DNA from: Prevotella sp.
GTDB taxonomy: Bacteria > Bacteroidota > Bacteroidia > Bacteroidales > Bacteroidaceae
NCBI GenBank assembly: GCA_017475005.1
Contig: JAFVGI010000046.1
Location: 1 to 64,000 of the forward strand
DNA length: 64,000 nt
Direction: 5' to 3'
The translations under genes and the position numbers were made by a program. The notes below the pieces were generated by a model, which had not been told where the DNA came from, searched no databases, and worked only from the letters and a program-made list of their open reading frames with translations. Below, piece after piece: positions 59,096-64,000 of this stretch (position 1 is the first letter of the stretch; every line of letters starts with the position of its first letter).

Positions 59096-59980
59096 TTAAC
59101 TCTCTTCCACCATTGGTTCCTCAACAGGCGTTTCCTCTGCAGGAGCTTTGGTGTTGTATGTTACGTTCTCTCTCTTGTGTGCTGCTGGGTCGAACCCGCC
59201 TTTCTTCTTCGCAAAGCGAGCCTTGTCACCGTCCTCTTTCTTTTCCACAAAGAGTTTTGGTAACGGATTCTTCAACGGAAAGTCATAAGATATCCTGTTC
59301 TTTACCACGTCTGTTGCCAATGCCAATGCATCATAGATATTACTTGGCTCTGTTGCTACGACAGACAGTGCTATGCCTGTGAGCAGAGTGACAGGAGTCT
59401 TGTCATCCAAAAGCTTCTTGATTTGTTCTTCAGCCTTATTGTCCTTGTCTGCTATTATCAAGGCATCGAAAGCCCTTGCTTCTTCTGATTCCAGTATCTC
59501 AGGGGAGAATGGTCCAAAGAAGCTGTTTCCTTTCTCCTGCATTTTCTTGATATTGTCAGCCTGTTCGCTGTCGGAAGAGATGATGGCAATTCTTGGCATG
59601 AGGATGCTGAGGTCACGTCTCAGACACTGTTCCAATAATGCAGCCTTTTTCGCTATGTCGTCCGGTTCTACGGTGATAAAACGTGTTTCGTCACAAATCA
59701 TGACAGGTAATATAGTAGCGGAATCATCTGCCAATGCATGTCTCACAGCTTTCTGGGGAGCTTGTGTCAAAGGCAGGCAGACGATGGAGTCGATATCTAT
59801 CTCCTCGTCCAAGCAATCATCTATGGCATCCCTCAGGGCATCCTGTTCCGGTTGTCCGTCAGCTCCGTAAAGAGTAAATGTATATAAACCTGACATTCCT
59901 TCTGCACCCAACATATTGTTAAGTACGGATGCATCATTGCCTGTCACGTTGCCAACTATAGCAACATTATTTTTCTTCAT
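59096..59980 (-). CDS. Degenerate PdxA-like protein
   Basis: 294 aa. Collinear with PdxA (4-hydroxythreonine-4-phosphate dehydrogenase): IDIDSIVCLPLTQ for the usual IDALVTAPINK, KKAALLEQCLRRDLSILMPR followed by IAIISSD for the PRIAVLGLNPHAGD block, FFGPFSPE for the GPFSADGFF block, RAFDALIIADKD for the FDAVLAMYHDQG block, and PSNIYDALALATDVVKNRIS for HGTAYDIAG. The three metal-binding histidines and their neighbours are lost, so it is very unlikely to be catalytic. It keeps PdxA's operon place. A Lys/Pro-rich acidic tail is added at the C-terminus. Overlaps rlmN by 4 bp (ATGA). Confidence 0.75.
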   Translation of the reverse strand: MKKNNVAIVGNVTGNDASVLNNMLGAEGMSGLYTFTLYGADGQPEQDALRDAIDDCLDEEIDIDSIVCLPLTQAPQKAVRHALADDSATILPVMICDETRFITVEPDDIAKKAALLEQCLRRDLSILMPRIAIISSDSEQADNIKKMQEKGNSFFGPFSPEILESEEARAFDALIIADKDNKAEEQIKKLLDDKTPVTLLTGIALSVVATEPSNIYDALALATDVVKNRISYDFPLKNPLPKLFVEKKEDGDKARFAKKKGGFDPAAHKRENVTYNTKAPAEETPVEEPMVEES

Positions 59981-61017
59981 ATCTGTCTGTCTTTAGTGCT
60001 CAGTAGTCCACATGCAGCAAATATATCCTGCCCTCGTGAAGCACGTATTGTGGTGAATATTCCGTGAGCCGTGAGGTAGTCACGCAGTCGCTCAATCTTC
60101 TTTTCGTCACTGGCCTGCAGGTCTATGCCTGGTATCTGGTGAAAACGAATAAGGTTCATTCTGCAGTCAAGTCCCTCCAGCAGCTTTACTATTTCTCGTG
60201 CATGGGTCATGGTGTCGTTGAAGTTGTTGAAGACGATATATTCAAAACTCAGTCTCCTCTGACCCGAGAAGTCATATCTCCTAAGCAGTTCTACAACGTT
60301 TTGTATTGGGAACATCTTTTCTGCCGGCATCATCTGTGCTCTCTGCTCGTGGATGGGAGTATGCATGGATATAGCTACATGACATTCGCTGTTGTCGAGG
60401 AAATACTTCAGCTTTGGTGTGCCCACACTACTTACTGTTATTCGTCTCGGACTCCAGGCATATCCCCATTCGGCTGTCAGCACTTCTGTTGCTTTCATTA
60501 CAGCTTCGAGATTGTCCATTGGTTCTCCCTGTCCCATGAACACGATGTTTGTCAGCTTGTCCTGGTCGGGTAGGGAGTATATCTGATTGATGATGTCAGA
60601 GGTTGTCAGCGAACCCTCATATCCCTGTTTGCCTGTCTGGCAGAAGAGGCAGTTCATCTTGCATCCCACCTGACATGAAATACATAGTGTGGCTCTCTCT
60701 TTGTCGGGGATATAAACGCTCTCGACACATTTGTTGTGTCCCTCTTCGCTATCATCCTTACAACTGACAGGGAAAAGGTATTTCTTCGTACCGTCCCTGC
60801 TGGTAAGTTCCTCCTTGAAGGGCATTGCACCGATAGTAAACTGCTCGGAGAGCTTTTGGCGATTGACCTTTGAGATGTTTGTCATATCGTCAATGCTCAT
60901 TACATGGTCGGAATATAGCCATTTGGCTATCTGTCCTCCAGTAAATTTCGGCATCCCAAGATCTGTTGCTATTGTCTTGAGTTCCTCGAGCGTTTTACCT
61001 ATCAGCGGTTCCTTCAT
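59977..61017 (-). CDS. rlmN: 23S rRNA (adenine2503-C2)-methyltransferase RlmN
   Basis: 346 aa. Dual-specificity radical SAM methyltransferase for A2503 in 23S rRNA and A37 in tRNA. CxxxCxxC in CISCQVGCKMNCLFCQTG, KYLFPVSC, the IVFMGQGEPMDNL motif and the methyl-accepting Cys near the end (FAACGLLS). Nine nt after galE; its stop overlaps the pdxA-like start. Confidence 0.95.
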   Translation of the reverse strand: MKEPLIGKTLEELKTIATDLGMPKFTGGQIAKWLYSDHVMSIDDMTNISKVNRQKLSEQFTIGAMPFKEELTSRDGTKKYLFPVSCKDDSEEGHNKCVESVYIPDKERATLCISCQVGCKMNCLFCQTGKQGYEGSLTTSDIINQIYSLPDQDKLTNIVFMGQGEPMDNLEAVMKATEVLTAEWGYAWSPRRITVSSVGTPKLKYFLDNSECHVAISMHTPIHEQRAQMMPAEKMFPIQNVVELLRRYDFSGQRRLSFEYIVFNNFNDTMTHAREIVKLLEGLDCRMNLIRFHQIPGIDLQASDEKKIERLRDYLTAHGIFTTIRASRGQDIFAACGLLSTKDRQI

Positions 61018-61026
61018 CAGATGTTT

Positions 61027-62043
61027 TTATTCTTCGTAACCCTTAGGATTGTTCTTCTGGAAATTCCATGAGTCGCGGCACATATCCTCGATGCCGTATT
61101 GAGCCTCCCAGCCCAGTTCTGCCTTTGCCTTAGCAGGGTTGCAGTAGCAGGTAGCGATGTCACCTGGGCGGCGTGGCTTGATAGCATAAGGCACCTTCAG
61201 GCCATTAGCCTTCTCGAATGCCTTTACAACATCGAGAACGGAATATCCGTGACCGGTACCAAGGTTATAGATAGCAAGTCCACAGTTCTTCTGTATTGCC
61301 TTGAGGGCTGCTACATGGCCGGAGGCAAGGTCAACAACGTGGATATAGTCACGAACACCTGTGCCGTCTGGTGTGTCATAATCGTTACCAAAGACACCCA
61401 GTTCCTCACGCAGGCCGATGGCTGTCTGTGTGATGTAAGGCATCAGGTTGTTTGGAATGCCATTAGGATTCTCGCCAATAAGACCACTCTTGTGAGCACC
61501 GATAGGGTTGAAGTAACGGAGTAATACAACATTCCATTCCTTGTCAGCTTTCTGAACATCGCTCAGCACTTCTTCCAACATTGACTTTGTCTGTCCGTAA
61601 GGATTTGTGCAGTGTCCCTTTGGACATTCTTCTGTGATAGGTATGATGGCTGGGTCACCATATACTGTTGCACTTGATGAGAAGATGATGTTCTTGCATC
61701 CGTTGTTTCTCATTGTGTCAACCAGTACAAAAGTGGCATTCATGTTGTTTTCATAATATTCCAGAGGTTTTGCAACACTCTCGCCAACAGCCTTCAAACC
61801 GGCAAAGTGAATTACAGCATCAATCTTGTATGTCTTGAAGATTTTGTCCATAGCTTCACGGTCACGAACATCAGCCTTGATGAAAGGAACCTCCTTGCCG
61901 ATTATCTTCTCGACACGACGAACAGCCTCTTCTTTGGAATTTACCAAGTTGTCAACAATGACCACTTCGTGGCCTGCTTTGTCCAGTTCAATAGCGGTAT
62001 GGCTACCAATATAGCCTGCTCCACCTGTTAATAGAATTTTCAT
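61027..62043 (-). CDS. galE: UDP-glucose 4-epimerase GalE
   Basis: 338 aa. NAD-dependent SDR interconverting UDP-glucose and UDP-galactose. Rossmann GGAGYIGSHTAIELDKAGHE, catalytic S...YGQTK (FSSSATVYGDP, then YGQTKSML) and the C-terminal GTGHGYSVLDVVKAFE. First gene of the run, with a strong promoter; supplies precursors for surface glycans and LPS. Confidence 0.96.
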   Translation of the reverse strand: MKILLTGGAGYIGSHTAIELDKAGHEVVIVDNLVNSKEEAVRRVEKIIGKEVPFIKADVRDREAMDKIFKTYKIDAVIHFAGLKAVGESVAKPLEYYENNMNATFVLVDTMRNNGCKNIIFSSSATVYGDPAIIPITEECPKGHCTNPYGQTKSMLEEVLSDVQKADKEWNVVLLRYFNPIGAHKSGLIGENPNGIPNNLMPYITQTAIGLREELGVFGNDYDTPDGTGVRDYIHVVDLASGHVAALKAIQKNCGLAIYNLGTGHGYSVLDVVKAFEKANGLKVPYAIKPRRPGDIATCYCNPAKAKAELGWEAQYGIEDMCRDSWNFQKNNPKGYEE

Positions 62044-62089
62044 AGTTTTGGAATAAATTATAATGTTACTTTTTAAATCATTTTGCGCG

Positions 62090-62121
62090 CAAAATTACAA
62101 AAAAAAACTTAAATGTACAAA
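62090..62121 (-). promoter_or_regulatory. Promoter of the galE-rlmN-...-secG run
   Basis: TAATTTTG (62097-62090) and TTTG (62121-62118) with a 20-bp spacer on the minus strand. Confidence 0.75.
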
Positions 62122-62161
62122 TATGCTCCTCAAAAAAACCGAAACTTATGTTTTTTTTGCA

Positions 62162-62169
62162 TATCTTTG
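62162..62169 (+). promoter_or_regulatory. Promoter -7 element of the GH51 gene
   Basis: TATCTTTG, 38 nt before the ATG at 62208. No -33 match seen. Confidence 0.5.
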
Positions 62170-62207
62170 CAGGCGCAATTATAATTTTTTAAGGATAATT
62201 CAATAAA

Positions 62208-64000
62208 ATGGATATGAAGAAGTTGTTTTCTGCTGTAATCTTGGCATCTGTCACTATGCTCTGCGTTCATGCCAATCGTGTTGATTCTGTTTGGATAAAG
62301 CCAGACGTTGCAGAAGGCGTGCAACAGTTGCAGATAGCCTATTCTCATGACAAGAAACATTGGACTCATGTGAACTGTACTATTTTCTCTTCCGATTACG
62401 GAGCATGGGGAAGTGAGAAGAAGATGTGGTATCCTAATATTTCCTTTGACGGAAAGCAGTTTAAGGCATGTTTTATCCCTAATCTGAAGGCAAAGGAAGT
62501 AGGACACACTATGTCAGATAATTTGGTGCTTTGGAAGCCACAGGATTATGAATATGTTGCTGACCAGGGCAAGTTTGACGAAATTGTTGCAAACGCAAAA
62601 GAAAACTGGCAGAAACCTGTTCGTGTACCATATTGTTTTATAGAAAACCTTATCGCCCGCAAGCGTCTTGCCGACCAGAATAATTCTTGGGAAAGTGAAA
62701 ACTATGTTCGTACAGGTGCTACGCTTTTTAAGGACGTGAAGGATATAAAGGTGGACATGAAGATTGACTGGGATGATACGAAAGCTATTTCCCCAAATCT
62801 CATGGGCATCTTCTTTGAGGATATCAGTTATGCTGCAGATGGTGGCTTGTATGCAGAATTGGTGCAGAACCGCGACTTTGAGTATTCCGGTGCTGACCGC
62901 AGAGGATGGGATTCAAAGACCTCATGGAAGGTGGAAGGTGATGCATCGTTTGATATCTCTACAGCAAATCCTATTCATGCAAATAATGCCCACTATGCTG
63001 TATTTGAGACAAAATCCCTTGGGGCAAAGCTTGTCAATGAGGGTTGGGACGGTATTGCTGTCAAGGCAAGGGCAAAGTACAATCTGTCGCTTTTTGTAAG
63101 AGGTGAAGGTCGTGTTAAGGTGTCATTGGCAGATGGTGACAGGCAACTTGCTTCTGTGATTATTACTGCCACTAACGACTGGAAACAGAAAAAGGCTGTC
63201 TTGGTATCTACCGCAGCTGCTGAAAAGGCTTCTTTGGTGATAGAACCATTACAGCAAGGCACACTCGACCTGGACTTTGTCTCTCTCTTCCCACAAGATA
63301 CATACAAAGGACGTGCCAATGGCTTGCGTAAGGATTTGGCAGAAGTAATAGCCGATCTCAAGCCACGATTTGTCCGCTTCCCTGGAGGATGTGCTTCTCA
63401 CGGCAATGGTATCAACAACATATACCATTGGCAGGCTACCGTAGGAAATCTGTGGGAGCGTCAGGGGGATTTCAATATATGGAATTATCATCAGACACGT
63501 GGATTGGGCTTCTATGAATATTTCCAGTTCTGTGAAGATATTGGAGCCGAGCCAGTACCCGTGCTGTCTGCTGGTGTGCCTTGTCAGAACTCCAGTCGCG
63601 GTGGTGCAGAAGGCTATCGTCAGAATGGTCAGCAGGGTGGTATTCCGTTCCTGAAAGACCTTGAGGGAAAACCTTCACCATATAAATATATGGGTAAGGA
63701 CCTCACGATGGAGAGCTATCTGCAGGAACTCCTCGACCTTATAGAGTGGGCAAATGGTGACGCAAGGAAGTCACCGCTTGCAGCAATGCGTGCAAAGGCA
63801 GGGCATTCGAAGCCCTTTAACCTGAAGTATCTTGGAATAGGTAACGAAGACCTTCTTGGTGATATCTTCTTCGACAGATATAATTTTCTCTCGAAGGGAA
63901 TAAAGGAAAAGCATCCTGAAATTACTGTCATTGGAACGGTAGGACCTTTCTGGGAGGGTTCCGACTACGAATACGGCTGGCGTGCAGCAAAGGAAAACAA
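62208..64000 (+). CDS. Alpha-L-arabinofuranosidase, GH51 family (3' truncated by window end)
   Basis: At least 597 aa, running off the window. Signal peptide MDMKKLFSAVILASVTMLCV. Residues about 20-180 form an N-terminal region typical of Bacteroidales GH51 proteins; the GH51 catalytic part starts at about 185: ISPNLMGIFFEDISYAADGG, a carbohydrate-binding-like insert, PRFVRFPGGCASHGN and the acid/base glutamate in YLGIGNEDLLGD. Releases arabinose from arabinan or arabinoxylan side chains, in the periplasm or at the surface. Divergent from galE. Confidence 0.9.
   Translation, partial: MDMKKLFSAVILASVTMLCVHANRVDSVWIKPDVAEGVQQLQIAYSHDKKHWTHVNCTIFSSDYGAWGSEKKMWYPNISFDGKQFKACFIPNLKAKEVGHTMSDNLVLWKPQDYEYVADQGKFDEIVANAKENWQKPVRVPYCFIENLIARKRLADQNNSWESENYVRTGATLFKDVKDIKVDMKIDWDDTKAISPNLMGIFFEDISYAADGGLYAELVQNRDFEYSGADRRGWDSKTSWKVEGDASFDISTANPIHANNAHYAVFETKSLGAKLVNEGWDGIAVKARAKYNLSLFVRGEGRVKVSLADGDRQLASVIITATNDWKQKKAVLVSTAAAEKASLVIEPLQQGTLDLDFVSLFPQDTYKGRANGLRKDLAEVIADLKPRFVRFPGGCASHGNGINNIYHWQATVGNLWERQGDFNIWNYHQTRGLGFYEYFQFCEDIGAEPVPVLSAGVPCQNSSRGGAEGYRQNGQQGGIPFLKDLEGKPSPYKYMGKDLTMESYLQELLDLIEWANGDARKSPLAAMRAKAGHSKPFNLKYLGIGNEDLLGDIFFDRYNFLSKGIKEKHPEITVIGTVGPFWEGSDYEYGWRAAKEN

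Overview
The window is a chromosomal stretch of a Bacteroidales bacterium, most likely a Prevotella-type member of the Prevotellaceae. The clues are the many promoters of the Bacteroidota form (-7 TAnnTTTG, with TTTG about 20 bp upstream), a set of Bacteroidales-specific families (DUF3791, DUF4293, DUF4468, DUF4494, DUF4890, DUF4923, DUF4932, Bacteroidota RpoZ) and gene orders such as bamD-rpoZ-DUF4293 and rlmN-pdxA-like-sigma54 activator-lptE-secG. No rRNA, tRNA, CRISPR array or prophage was seen.

Layout. 1-8.9 kb: DUF3791, a CotH-kinase protein with dockerin-like repeats, mutS2, yidC and hemW. 8.9-16.7 kb: an AT-rich accessory stretch with short-period tandem arrays, a candidate structured RNA at 9758-10008, secreted or unknown proteins, an IscB (OMEGA) RNA-guided nuclease gene with a candidate omega RNA directly upstream, and a DUF4932 HExxH protein. 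16.7-37.3 kb: housekeeping genes (yggS, clpC, ksgA, mnmA, rsgA, frr, miaA, fadD-like, iron ADH, transporters, uvrB). 37.4-39.8 kb: bamD, rpoZ and a DUF4293-SUMF1 fusion. 40-42.6 kb: gdhA, nth and a winged-helix protein with a lysine-rich tail. 42.8-51.8 kb: a co-directional arylacid cluster (iorA, iorB, two paaK, ACT protein, porin, SSS symporter, PaaI thioesterase, Ig-like lipoprotein). 51.9-62 kb: SGNH esterases, a metallophosphoesterase, and a galE-rlmN-pdxA-like-activator-lptE-TPR-secG run. The window ends inside a GH51 arabinofuranosidase gene.

How the genes work together. The 42.8-51.8 kb cluster has the parts needed to take up arylacetates, activate them to CoA esters and interconvert them with arylpyruvates, which links to aromatic amino acids. 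The 56-62 kb operon joins envelope biogenesis (LptE, SecG) to a sigma-54 activator, and a good -24/-12 sigma-54 promoter sits in front of clpC in the same window. IscB with its candidate omega RNA is the clearest mobile-element-derived system; no TnpA lies nearby.

Repeat DNA inside genes is the most unusual theme. Palindromic CCCCAAGGGG-type elements sit in frame inside hemW and clpC. AATTGTC/GTTAACG microrepeats sit in frame inside mutS2. The same microrepeats abut several genes and supply their stop codons (yggS, HsdR-N protein, aldo/keto reductase, uvrB, miaA) or their only usable start codon (HsdR-N protein, lipid kinase). hemW has lost any canonical start codon next to such a tract. Several intergenic arrays have periods of 11, 12 or 22 bp.
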